Origin: Posidonia oceanica
Taxonomy: Eukaryota > Streptophyta > Magnoliopsida > Alismatales > Posidoniaceae
Assembly: GCA_037176725.1 (NCBI GenBank)
Contig: JAZBRS010000044.1
Span: 9,548,001 to 9,612,000 of the forward strand
Length of the DNA stretch: 64,000 nucleotides
Direction: 5' to 3'
Positions 53,961 through 64,000 of the stretch are shown piece by piece (position 1 is the first letter of the stretch; each line of letters starts with the position of its first letter). The position numbers and the translations under genes are program-made. The notes beneath the pieces are model-generated. The model was given only the letters and a program-made list of their open reading frames with translations. It ran no database searches and was not told the DNA's origin.

Positions 53961-56522
53961 ATGACCTCTGCCTCCGCTTCTACCTCCATGGCACAACAAA
54001 GTCAAGGCCCACATGGGTTCTTATTTAGAGCTTCAACTTCACAAACAGATGAGCTAGAGACCCCTAATTTCTCGCAAGCGATGGGCCAATCATTTGAAGA
54101 AGAAAGAGAAGTAAGCCACTCCCAATCTCGGAGTACCCCATTTGAGCATACAATTCCCGGGGTGACCTCCCAAGTAGTGCCTACAATGACCGCTCCCTAT
54201 CTATCTGAGGAAGCGGCTAATGAGATCTATCGACCTTTGGCACACCACCACCCCTCGTTTAGGAGCCCGCAAATTCCATTCGCCCACCAACCTTCTTTCC
54301 TAAACCCTCACCAAAACCCATTAACCACGCCCACTCACGCCTACGCATACAACATGCCACCAAGCCCCACTATGAACTTCCCTACTCAAAATTCATTCAC
54401 ACAATACCATGCAACACCAACCTACCCTTACATCCATCCAACTCCGCCATATACAACCCAATACATACCACAACCTCCCGTTAATGCACAATACTACCCT
54501 ACTCCACTTCCATCATCGTTCTTCCATCCACAACAAACTTCCGCTAACGCATAATCATACTACACTCCACATCAAAACCAACCCTTCTCTCCACCATACG
54601 ACCCTCTATCATCACCATTCCACCAAAACCATGGGCACCTAAACCAGGGACAACAAGCCATGCCGGGACAGGACATCAAGAGAATGATCTCTGAGGCACT
54701 AACAGAGGCGGGAGTTACGCATAAAGCACCGATAGGGTTTGATGCGACAAAATTTCCTCATTTTGTTCTTCCACCTGGATTCAAAATGCCAAAAATGAGG
54801 AAATACAGTGGAACAGAGGATCCAAGGGGCCACCTAGCCACATTTGCCATGGATGCTCTGCCCTATCAATACGACAACGGGCTTATAATCTACCTCTTCT
54901 TCAAAAGCTTGGAAGGAGAAGCACTGGGATGGTTCAACACGCTCACAGCATATGATCTCAGTGACTTCAAGATGGTCCAGGAGAAATTTCTGCGCCAATA
55001 TGTCCATCGCATCCAGCACGAGCCTACAATGAGCGACCTCCTCGCTGAAAAGATGAAACCTGATGAGGAGTTTGCTACTTTTGCCAGTAGATGGAGGGAC
55101 ATGACTGCAAGATCTAAATGTCATATTTCTGAAAGCCAAGCTGTCGAGATCATCGCCCGAAACGCTACAGGAGCACTCAGAATAGGGCTACTAATGAGTG
55201 ACCTCCGAACATACCCTCAGCTACACGAACGCGCTGCAAGGATCCTTCGTCACAAAGAGGATCTACCATTCTTAGAGCTCGAGGGAAGGGGCAAAAAGAA
55301 GGGCACTGGCTATACACTTGAAGGGATCACTGGTAACATGGCATAGGTCTCAATCCAGCAGAAGCAGAAGGGCCAATACCAGTCTGAGCAATCACTCCTG
55401 GCCAAAAGGCAACCAACCCAGTATCAGCCAGAGCTGTACCTAAGCCAACCAGCACAGTACTAGGGGCAGCTAATGCAGTCAATACAACACCAACAACAAT
55501 AGCCACCTGATTATCCAGTACATGCCTAGCAAAGATACCAGGAGCAACAACAGGGGTAGAGGAACTATCACAGCGTCCGTCCTCCATGAAGCTACAAAGG
55601 CCCTCAACAGCAAAACTATCCTCCACTACCTGAATCAATCCCCGATACATTCAGGATGCTGGTTGAGAGTGGAGATCTACAACTCTCTGAACCCAGTCTA
55701 AGCTATCCAAACGCTAGTATGGCCAAGCGCTGCCCTTATCATCAGAAAAATGGGCACATCCTTGAAGAATGCTTCACTGTCAAAGACAAGATACACAATC
55801 TTAACGGCAAGGGTGAGATCATGTGGTCTGAGCTCAAAGCCAGACTAAAGGTGGCTCAACAAGGGGACCAACAAGTGATGCAGATACACCAAGAACCTTT
55901 GTTCGACTATCGAGTAGATCATGCAGATGCAGAGATCATCTTATCAGCTGCTCGGGCTGAATTTGCATCCATCCAGTGCATACCAGTAGATCCAGAGCAG
56001 AACCCATCCAGCAAAGGGGACCTTGATTCCCATGTATTCCAGGACATAATCCAAGAAAACCAGTTGCCTATCTACGATGAATATGCGGATTCAGACTGGT
56101 ATAAAGTAGAAGCTGCACTCAGTTCACTCTGCCAAGCTCTCCAAGCAGCCCAAGCAAGAGCTGATCCTCCTCCAAAACCGCCCGATCCTACAAACAGACA
56201 CATTAGGGGCAATCATGAGCACTGTGTTCATGAGGGAGAGGTTACTATAGAGCATATCAGCAGCCACACTTCGAGAGGAGGAGGACATCTGATAGCCTCA
56301 CTCCAAAACAAAGCCACCAAGGGCACACTGCCTGGAATGGGTCAGAATGAGTCCAACTCTGACCCTCTGAAAGCAAGGACAGGGCGCAAACCAAAAGAAA
56401 GACAAGAACATGTGCCACAAGCACCTGACTACTACACGCCAGGGGCAGACTTCAGCAATCACCCCTCAGGTAAGCCCCCTCATCTGGGAAGGGAGGTGCA
56501 AAGTTCCACTGAACCCGACTGA
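53961..56522 (+). pseudogene. gag: Gag of element B, decayed by seven in-frame stops
   Basis: One frame from ATG 53961 (ATGACCTCTGCC) to TGA at 56520-56522, about 850 codons. Order: Pro/Tyr/His-rich N-terminus; retrotransposon gag domain about 54740-55290 (PPGFKMPKMRKYSG start, then a LFFKSLEGEALGWFNTL core); Gln-rich segment; zinc knuckle C-x2-H-x4-H-x4-C beginning at 55731; then an acidic tail that continues without any protease. In-frame stops are TAA 54552, TAG 55344, 55461, 55500, 55527 and 55557, and TGA 55587. Five of the seven fall between 55461 and 55590, in the Gln-rich segment. Those in Gln runs are consistent with CAG/CAA turned to TAG/TAA. No frameshift is needed to follow the frame. 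This copy cannot make full-length Gag. Confidence 0.88.
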
Positions 56523-58863
56523 GGGCAGTGGTTAATTTAAGTAAAACTTGAAAATAAGACATTTTTCTTTCAGTACTCTGTTTTTATTTATCACTAATGC
56601 TAAGTTAGACTATAAAAATAAATAAAAACGACTAATGAGTGTGGACCATACTCGACAACTTAAAAGCTAAGCAAAACTGCCAAAATATTACCTAAGGTTC
56701 CCAAGCAGAGACCGTCACACCTAGGGAAGGTCCGACCACTGGTGGTAACAACCTAAAGGCATCTTCAGATTCGTGGGAGTTACATACAATACACCCTTAA
56801 TTAGCATGCCAAAATCTAGAAAGAACCGAAGACCAAGTCCTAGCCAAAGGAAGAAAGTTGCGTCCTAAATAGAAAAGGAACTGAACAACTAGGGTAACCT
56901 CAACCCTGTCCTGTCTGCACATACACTTGCACCGGGTAGGTAAGAGAAAGGCAAGCTCGGAGCAGAGGCTTATGGTACGAACTGCTTGCCAAATAACTTA
57001 GAAAGCGTCCAGAAAAGATGGCAACAAAAAAACTGCCCAAACAGAGAGGAAAGAAGGCAGCAAAAAGCTGTCCAAGTGAGGAACAAACGAAAAGAGACAG
57101 TAAAAGAAATTGTCCAACTAAAAGAGGTCAGCAAAGAGCTGTCCAAAGAGCGGAAAAGGAACGTGGCAAAAGCTGTCAATGAACCTAAAGCATAAATCCT
57201 AGAAAGATGCATTAAGGGCCAAGGAAAGGCAAGTGGAATTCAAGACCTAAGCCGAAGTCGAGAGCTTACTGCACTTCAAGCCTCCTCCACCTATCTCACT
57301 CACAGACAAGGGGCAGGGAATCCTAGAAGTTCAGGGACTGAGTAAATAAAGGAGACAACAATCAAACTAAGGCTAGGATGAGGTCCCAAGTTCTCAAAAG
57401 ACTAAGCATGTTAGAAGGGAAAGTCCTCTCACCCTAGATAATATAAGGCAATACTACAAGGTCTCTAAGTAAGAAGGTTATGACCACACTCATCAATCCA
57501 AAATATCAAAAAAAAAAAAAATCAGAAAATCCCAAAATACCAAACAAATCATAAAATCTAAAAATTCAAAAAAATCCAAGAAAACCAACCAAAAAGACGT
57601 ACCATCCACCCTACATACAAGTGAAAACCTAGTAAGTAGGAAAACTGGAATTATTCTGGCCAGTGATGCGACAATCATTTCATCTCAGATTTGGAGATAG
57701 CGTCCTACTCAAGCGTGTCTCACGGCTTGGGTGCATTTTTCTCAACAAAGACATTGCTTTTGCAATAATCTTTAGAGCATCTACGGATGACTCACAATTG
57801 GCGTCTACTGGGCTCCGATTTTCCATCTCTCAGCTGAGGCCAAGACTAATTCCCTCCACTTAGTTTCCAAGCATGTTGATTAAGGGATTACTTTATCTCA
57901 TACACAAGTATAACTTAGTCAAATCCCCCTAGGAACTGGGAAAGGTTCACCTGTGATTACTAACATCTTTTGTTAAGTGTGCAGGTACCAAAGCTTACAA
58001 CATAAAGAATGAGCTCACACCTAAGGGGCTCATATAGTGTGCAAAGGCACACCCACTTTGACTAAAAGGCAAACCCCGGTTTGGCAAAGGAAGGGTTCAC
58101 TCCCTCACCCGGTTCTCTAATCATAGAACTCCTTTATTTGCTAGGTCGAGTTGTGGGACGACAGTCCTTTCTAGAGAGTGCTGGTCACACTTGAGGACGG
58201 AAAACACTTGACCACAACGAATTGCATTCATTCATTTTGCATATGTCCATATGGTTTGAGACCAACCGTACCCCACCGGCCTAACCTAGCATATGGACCA
58301 TTCATTGCATTGTATGTTGCATTTGCATTTGTTTGCTTGAATCATGCATCCATGTATTTTCTCATATCATTGGAAGTGGAGCACGGACGGAGCATTGTTC
58401 TTCAAGAGTGTTAGAAACCCTTAGGACATGTGATTCTCCTAAAGCCAACCCAGTTCCTACCAATCCTTCTATCAATTCCAATCCGAGTAAAATCTCAAAC
58501 ATGATGCCACAAGAGCACTCCTTTTCGATCGTGTAAGGGTCACACCCCACGGTTTCCTCCCTAGCTTCTTCCCCGTTGAAGTACATCTATACATGATTGA
58601 CAGGTCTCGACATCGGTTGCGACACATAGTTCCGAAACCGACTTGACCCCTCCATGCCTGAGTCTTCAATATGACGGCAATTAATCGAACCACTCGATCG
58701 TTCGGCAATCTCCCGACACCGAGTCCGTTCACTCCTTCTTTTTATTATTATCTTCCTTCATCCCTTGTGGCGGATTGTTTGAGGTGGAGCTCCCCTTTTC
58801 AAGAAATGCTCAATGGGACATTTGTTCTTACCTTGGACTCGATCTTGTTCCAAGATCAATTCC
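56523..58863 (+). other. 3' UTR of element B
   Basis: 2.3 kb without a gene. It holds a short series of GCTGTCCAA / ATTGTCCAA units with AAAGAGNNCAGCAAA linkers (57010-57180), an A-rich run (57500-57580), and a unique-looking part that C shares in reverse (60460-62300). ORFs at 56986 and 58178 are not supported. Confidence 0.7.
57010..57180 (+). repeat. Short GCTGTCCAA repeat series, B 3' UTR
   Basis: Four or five units of about 30-45 bp sharing (G/A)(C/T)TGTCCAA, preceded by CAGCAAA/AGCAAAG. The homologous series in C (minus, about 61800-61625) reads the same way, so it predates the split of the two elements. Confidence 0.6.
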
Positions 58864-58876
58864 AAGGAGGGGCATC
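58864..58876 (+). promoter_or_regulatory. Polypurine tract of element B
   Basis: AAGGAGGGGCATC directly before the 3' LTR (TGTAGATATCCC). The core and CATC tail match D's PPT. Confidence 0.88.
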
Positions 58877-60454
58877 TGTAGATATCCCATTTTCGCATTT
58901 CCCAGAGTTCATAGAGAACAGGGACTTCTAAGGCACCAAAGATCACATGTCTAAGGCTTAACAACACATTTTCTAAATCTTCCTTGATTTCTTCAAGCAT
59001 CACTTGATCCTACCTTGACTCAGGTTGTTAGCTGTGGCAGAGCCAACTCACTCAGACTCGTGGCAAGTCCGAGTACCCTGAATATCCTTTATTTCTACTC
59101 AGATTCGTGGTAGATTTGAGTTAACAAAGATGCCTTCTTGATTTCATAGACTATCTGCAGTTTCCCGGCCTTCTATCTTGTTTCTCTGGCCAAAACTTGG
59201 AAAATAAGGCTGAAAATGACCTGAGCTTATTAGTTGCCAGTTGAGGAGGCGACCAACATAGGCGCCACTTAAGGAGGCGACTAATATGGACATCCTTCCA
59301 ACAGGCGAGCTACATAGTAGCTAACTAAGAAGGTGACCTGTATAGGCGCCCCATCATCAGGTGACTATGGTAGACGTCATCAAAAGGGGCGACTAACAAG
59401 TCATAACCGCTCTAGCAGTTGCTTTTCCACGATCAATTCCCACTAACCCCTCAACCTTTAGGCGCCACCCCACCAGGTGACTAGATGGTTGCAGAACTGC
59501 CTCGGTCTTCCCCACGATCCTTGACCATTAGGCACCACTACATGCGGCGACTAACAATCGTGGTCTCCTTCGAACCTCCTTTCCACAGTTATTTCACACG
59601 ATCACCTCAACTGTTAGGCGCCACCTCAATTGGCGACTAACTATCGTGGCCTTGTTCCCGGGTCTTCCCACACTTTGACCAAGCGGTTGCTAGGTTTAGG
59701 CGCCGCTCCAACCGGCGACTAACAATAACTGCCATTTTTCTAGAATTTTTTGATCTCCAACCGTCCCCACATCCCTTGGAGTCTATAAATAGACCCCGTG
59801 GGTCAGTGTTTGAACCCCCGGTCATTCTTGGAGAGAGAGCCCCCTCAGTCAGGTCAGAAAGAAATCTTCTGTAGGTTTCAAGGTTTTGAGCTTCCACCTT
59901 CAAATAGCTAGAGTTTCCAAGCTAGAAACCCTAGTCTCCACCCTCAATTCAGAGAAACCTAAGATACCAGAGATCACTACAACCCAACTACGATCCTAGA
60001 GATCCTAAGCTAAGCTGGAGCTCCGACCGTGCCTCCACTTCTACTCCACTGCATACAGCACGAGGGTGAAGGGAGTATCTTCCAATCTTTTTATTTCATA
60101 TTGCATTCCTTAAAATAGGACCCATAGCATATGCATGCGGGGAACAACCCCCGGTTAGTGTTAGATCTATTTGTTTCTAGTATTCTCTATTCTTCTTTGT
60201 CAACATTTACTACACTTAAACTAATCTACATCTTTTATTCTCATTTGTTTTGAAGGAAAGGAAATTGCTTACATAACATGAAGGAGCCACTGGACGACAT
60301 CCTGCCGTCGATCTAGTGATTCGAGTACTCACGGCTTCATCATCTCCCCCCAAGGTGTCTTGTCTACCCAAAGGCGAGTGGCGATCACAAAAGTTGACGA
60401 CGTACATGGAGGCGCAGTCATCTTCTTAAACACCCCCCCAAATCCACATCCACA
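58877..60454 (+). repeat. 3' LTR of element B (1578 bp)
   Basis: Same length as the 5' LTR, with scattered, mostly transition, differences; eight are in the first 110 bp. It ends ATCCACA and is followed by the GATGC duplication. Hairpin modules are at 59229-59725. Confidence 0.93.
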
Positions 60455-60459
60455 GATGC
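60455..60459. repeat. Target-site duplication of element B, right copy (GATGC)
   Basis: Identical to 51015-51019. Element C's 3' UTR resumes here. Confidence 0.93.
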
Positions 60460-62303
60460 AATGAATGGTCCATATGCTAGGTTTGGCCGGCGGGGTACGG
60501 TTGGTCCCAAACCATATGAACATATGCAAAATGAATGAATGCAATTTATTGTGGTCAAGTGTTTTCCATCCTTGAGTGTGACCAGCGCTCTCGGGAAAGG
60601 GCTGTCGTCCCACAGCTCGATTTGGCAAGTAAAGAGGTTCCATGCATAGAGAACCGAGTGAGGGAATGAACCCTTCACCTACCAAACCGATGTTTGCCTT
60701 TTAGTCAAAGTGGGTGTGCCTTTGCACACTATTTGAGCCCCTTAGGTGTGAGCTCATTCTTTATGTTGTAAGCTTTGTACCTGCACACTTAACAAAAGAT
60801 GTTAGTAATCACAGGTGAACCTTTCCTAGTTCCTAGGGAGATTGACTAAGTTATACTTGTATAGGAGATAAAGTAATCCCTTAATCAACATGCTTGAGAA
60901 CTAGGTGGAGGGAATTAGTCTTGGCCTCAACAGAGAGATGGAGAATCAGAGCCCAGTAGACGCCGATTGTGAGTCATCCGTACATGCTTTAAAGATTATT
61001 GCAGAGGCAATGTCTTTGTTGAGAAAAGGCACCCAAGCCATGAGACATGCTTGAGTAGGACGCTATCTCCAAATCCGAGATGAATGATTGTTGCATCACC
61101 GGCCAAGTCTAATTCTAGTTTTCCTACTTACTAAGTTTTCACTTGTATGTAGGATGGATGGTGCTCTTTTTGGTTGGTTTTCTTGGATTTTCTAATTTTT
61201 TTGAATTTTGTGATTTTATGATTTTTTTGGTATTTTTGATTTTCTAATTTTTTGAATTTTGGATTTTCTATATTTTAGTATTTTGGGATTTTCTATTTTC
61301 TTTATTTGATGAGTGTGGCCACAACCTTCTTACTTCAAGACCTTGCAGCATTGCTTTGTATTATCCAAGGTGAGAGAACTTTTCCCTTCTAACATGCCTA
61401 GTCTTTTGAGAACTTAGGACCTCATACTAGCCTTAGTTTGATTATTGTTTCCTTCATTTAATCAGTCCCTGAATTTCTAGGATTCCTTACCCCTTGTCTG
61501 TGAGTGAGATAGGTGGAGGAGGCTTGAAGTGCAGTAAGCTCTCGACTTTGGCTCAGGTCTTGAATTCTACTTGCCTTTCCTTGGTCCTTAATACGTCATT
61601 CTAGGATTTATGCCTTAGGTTCATGGACAGCTTTTGCCATGTTCTTTTTCTGCTCTTTGGACGGCTCTTTGCTGACCTCTTTTAGTTGGACAGTTTCTTT
61701 TACTGTCTCTTTTCATTTGTCCTCACTTGGGCAGCTTCTTTGCTGCCTTCTTTCCTCTCTGTTTGGGTAGTTTTTGCTGCCATCTTTTCTAGACGCTTTC
61801 TATGTTATTTGGCAAGCAGTTCGTACCACTAGCCTTTCTCCGAGCTTGCCTTTCTCTCAATAGGACAAGGTTGAGGTTACCCTAGTTGTTCAGTTCCTTT
61901 CTATTTAGGATGCAACTTTCTTTTCCCAGCTAGGTTTCAGTCTTTGGTTCCTTCGAGACTCTGGCATGCTAATTAAGGGTGTATTGTACGTAACTCCCAC
62001 GGATCTAAAGATGCCTTTAGGTTGTCACAACCAATGGTTGGACCTTCCGTGGGTGTCACGATCTCTGCTTAGGAACCTTAGGTAATATTTTGGCAACTCT
62101 GCTTAATGCTCTAAGTTGTTGGGTATAGTCCACACTCATCAATCATTTTTATTATTTATTACTTATAATCTAACTTAGCATTAGAGATAAATAAAGATAA
62201 ATAAAGGAAAACAAAGTACTGAAAGAAAAAGTCTTATTTACATGTTCTAGTTGAATTAACCACTGCCCTCAGTTGGGTTTAGTGGAACTTCTCACCTCCC
62301 TTC
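60460..62303 (-). other. 3' UTR of element C, upstream part
   Basis: Reverse-orientation homologue of B's 56530-58320 with substitutions and small indels: the AGGTTCACCTGTGATTACTA region, the TTTTTGAATTTTGGATTTTC-type low-complexity run at 61190-61310, and the GTCCAA repeat series at 61625-61800. No gene is visible; ORFs on either strand are short and unsupported. Confidence 0.75.
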
Positions 62304-64000
62304 CTAGATGAGGGGGCTTACCTGAGGGTGACTGCGGAAGTCTACCCCTAGCATTAGGTAGTTAGGTGCTTGTGGCGCATGTTCTTGTCTTTCTTTTGGT
62401 TTGCGCCCGATCCTTGCTTTCAGAGGGTCAGAGTAGGACTCGTCTTGACCCATTTCAGGCAGTGTGCCCCTGATGGCATTGTCTTGGAGTGAGGTTATCA
62501 AATTTCCTCCTCCTCTTGAAGTACGACCACTGATGTGCTCTGTATTAACCTCTCCTTCATGAACACAGTGTTCATGCCTGCCCCTAGTGTGTCCTCTTGT
62601 AGGATCGGGCGATTTGGGAGGAGGATCAATTCTTGCTTGTACTGCTGGGAGTGGCGAGTTGAGTATGTCGTACCAATCTGAGTCAGCATACTCAACATAA
62701 ATGGGCGACTAGTTTTCTTCTATTAAGTCCTGAAACATCTGAGAGTCCACTGTCTCCTCGTCGGGCCAATGATCGATCCATCCACCCACCAGCCATTCAT
62801 TGTGTGATGAGGGACCCGACTCTGGTGGAGAGGGTTTCCATTCTGCCCCTGAACCCTGCCTGTGATCAGCCGTGACAATGATTACTTCCCCTTGATGTCT
62901 GAATTTGAGTGATTGGTGCACCAGGGATGGTACAACGCCAATCTCAGCTAGCCAGGACCTTCCTAGGATCAACGGTTCAGCCAAGTCTTCCTCCATCACT
63001 ACGACTAGTGTAGCGCTAGTGAGGGGGCCTATGGTAACATCCATTTGGATCGTCCCAACCGCTTCCTTTTTACTTTTATCATAAGGCATGCGGGCGAAGC
63101 GACATTGGGTGATCTTGTTTTCTTCTATGCCTAGGAAATTCAGGGTGGATAGGGAACATAGACTCTTGCTAGCACCAGTATCAATAAGTACTCTAGGGAG
63201 AGAACAGTTATCAATGTCTACAGTAATGATTAATGGGCATCAGCGCTCTTCCGATGCGGGCAGCTCCATATTCTGAAAGATGATGCTTGTTTCTTCAAAG
63301 CTTGTAATGATCTTCCCTGCCAGTTCAAATGGATCCACATCACCTGATCCATGTTGCCACTCCATGGGATCATTGAGTCCCTCTTCATCATCCTGAGTCT
63401 CCCATCTTGATGGGTCTTCCTCAGCTTCATCTAGGTCCTCTTCCGACCACGTTTCTGGCTCAAGTACTGTTGGCACATTTGGTTCTTCCTCATCTTGGAC
63501 TGGCGGCTCTAGGTCAAGTTCTACTCGTATGTGCTAAATAGTTGCCAATTCGGACCGAGCAGCTGACAAGATGATTTCTGCATCCACGTGAGCCACTTGA
63601 TGGTTGAACAAAGGATCCTGATGTATCTGCATTATTTGTTGTCCTTCTTGAGCTGCCTTCAGTCTGGTTTTAAGCTCAGGCCACATGATTTCACCCTTGT
63701 CATTAAGATTATGTATTTTATCTTTGACAGTGAAACAGTCTTCAAGGGTGTGCCCATGGTTTTAATGATAAGGGCAGTGCTTAGACATATCAACATCTGA
63801 AAAACTTGGCCTGGGTTCAGGTAGTCGTAGATCTCCACTTTCAACTAGCATCCTGAATGTATCAAGGATTGATTCAGAAAGCAGTGGGTAGCTTTGCCTT
63901 TGAGGGCCTTTGTGGCTCCATGGTGGAGGGGCGCTGTGGTAGCTCCCTTGCCCCTGGTATCCATTCTTTGTCCATACTTGCTGGGCATGTATCGGGTAGT
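62304..64000 (-). pseudogene. gag-pro: Gag-protease frame of element C, partial and decayed
   Basis: Reads from the right edge leftwards in one frame with in-frame stops TAA 63762-63764, TAG 63534-63536, TGA 63240-63242 and TAG 62709-62711. It ends at TAG 62304-62306 after an apparent 1-base deletion relative to B. Visible order: zinc knuckle with CPYH (interrupted by the TAA); acidic linker rich in Glu/Asp; retropepsin-type protease with catalytic DTGAS at 63168-63182 and the later ILGRSWLAEIG flap/core motif; then the acidic tail VEYADSDWY that aligns with B's tail. The N-terminal gag is outside the window. No RT follows, so this element too lacked most of pol. Protease activity is not expected, given the stops. 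Confidence 0.85.

Larger units (their letters stand above)
51020..60454 (+). mobile_element. Element B: complete 9.4 kb gag-only (non-autonomous) LTR retrotransposon
   Basis: Two LTRs of 1578 bp each (51020-52597 and 58877-60454), TSD GATGC, a PBS, a PPT, and an internal region with a single decayed gag frame. No protease DTG/DSG, RT, RNase H or integrase is present. LTRs differ at several dozen sites, roughly 3-4% by eye, so it is older than D. It inserted into the 3' UTR of element C, a relative in opposite orientation. Gag-only elements with intact ends are known in plants (TR-GAG type) and must use enzymes from an autonomous relative, presumably a Tat-lineage gypsy element to judge from gag. 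Confidence 0.9.
14731..64000 (-). mobile_element. Element C: gag-pro LTR retrotransposon, minus strand, split by S, D and B
   Basis: Pieces in C's own 5'-to-3' order are: decayed gag-pro (64000 to 62304), 3' UTR (62303-60460, continued at 51019-50457), and 3' LTR (50456-49801, continued at 15867-14731). The 5' LTR and start of gag lie right of the window. The LTR and internal sequence are clearly related to complete element B, in opposite orientation. The candidate TSD copy is GCGTC (14726-14730). The LTR start has decayed from TG to TA (TATAGATATCCC), as has the LTR end (CATA for CACA). Confidence 0.85.

Overview
This window is repeat-rich DNA from a nuclear plant genome, probably a flowering plant. 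It is built almost entirely of nested Ty3/gypsy LTR retrotransposons of the Tat (Ogre-like) type. I see no host gene, tRNA, rRNA, CRISPR array or prokaryotic operon. The plant assignment rests on the Tat polyprotein architecture (second, archaeal-type RNase H and no chromodomain), the tRNA-Arg primer site, the very long LTRs, and a DUF7745/plant-mobile-domain-like accessory ORF. The species cannot be named from the sequence.

Layout. (1) Positions 1-7228 are the 5' end of a minus-strand Ogre-like element, A: leader, primer-binding site (PBS) and a 5.96 kb LTR; the rest lies left of the window. (2) Positions 7229-14730 are a mosaic of older LTR-like, non-coding DNA. It includes a minus-strand LTR fragment (7229-8023), a plus-strand LTR start at 11175 and a long imperfect inverted repeat. 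A recurrent ~60 bp double-hairpin module runs through all of it. (3) From 14731 to beyond the window lies a minus-strand gag-pro element, C. Its 3' LTR was split by an Ogre-like solo LTR, S (TSD ATATA). S was itself split by a complete 28.3 kb element, D (20112-48436, TSD GACAC). (4) C's 3' untranslated region was split by a complete 9.4 kb relative, B (51020-60454, TSD GATGC), on the plus strand. C's decayed gag-pro frame runs off the right edge.

Element D is young. Its 6.22 kb LTRs differ by about 14 substitutions and two 1-bp indels (my count by eye). It carries one gag-protease-RT-RNase H-aRNase H-integrase frame broken by a single TGA, then a second ORF (DUF7745-like), then a 3 kb 3' UTR filled with tandem repeats. 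B has good LTRs, PBS and PPT but only a gag frame with seven stop codons, so it could have moved only with proteins supplied in trans. C retains a protease domain that B has lost by an apparent in-frame deletion. Neither B nor the visible part of C has RT or integrase.

The most interesting signal is not a gene. Several unrelated parts of these elements consist of arrays of very short hairpins (stems 4-11 bp, loops 5-11 nt). In the D 3' UTR (40785-41672) the two stem arms change together from unit to unit (GATAG/CTATC, GACAG/CTGTC, GGTAG/CTACC) while the loop stays nearly constant. That is the pattern of conserved structure, not of drift. A second unexplained pattern is that both element families carry a 10-12 nt copy of the start of their own PBS inside U5, and D carries copies of its PPT/LTR junction 10-mer in its 3' UTR.
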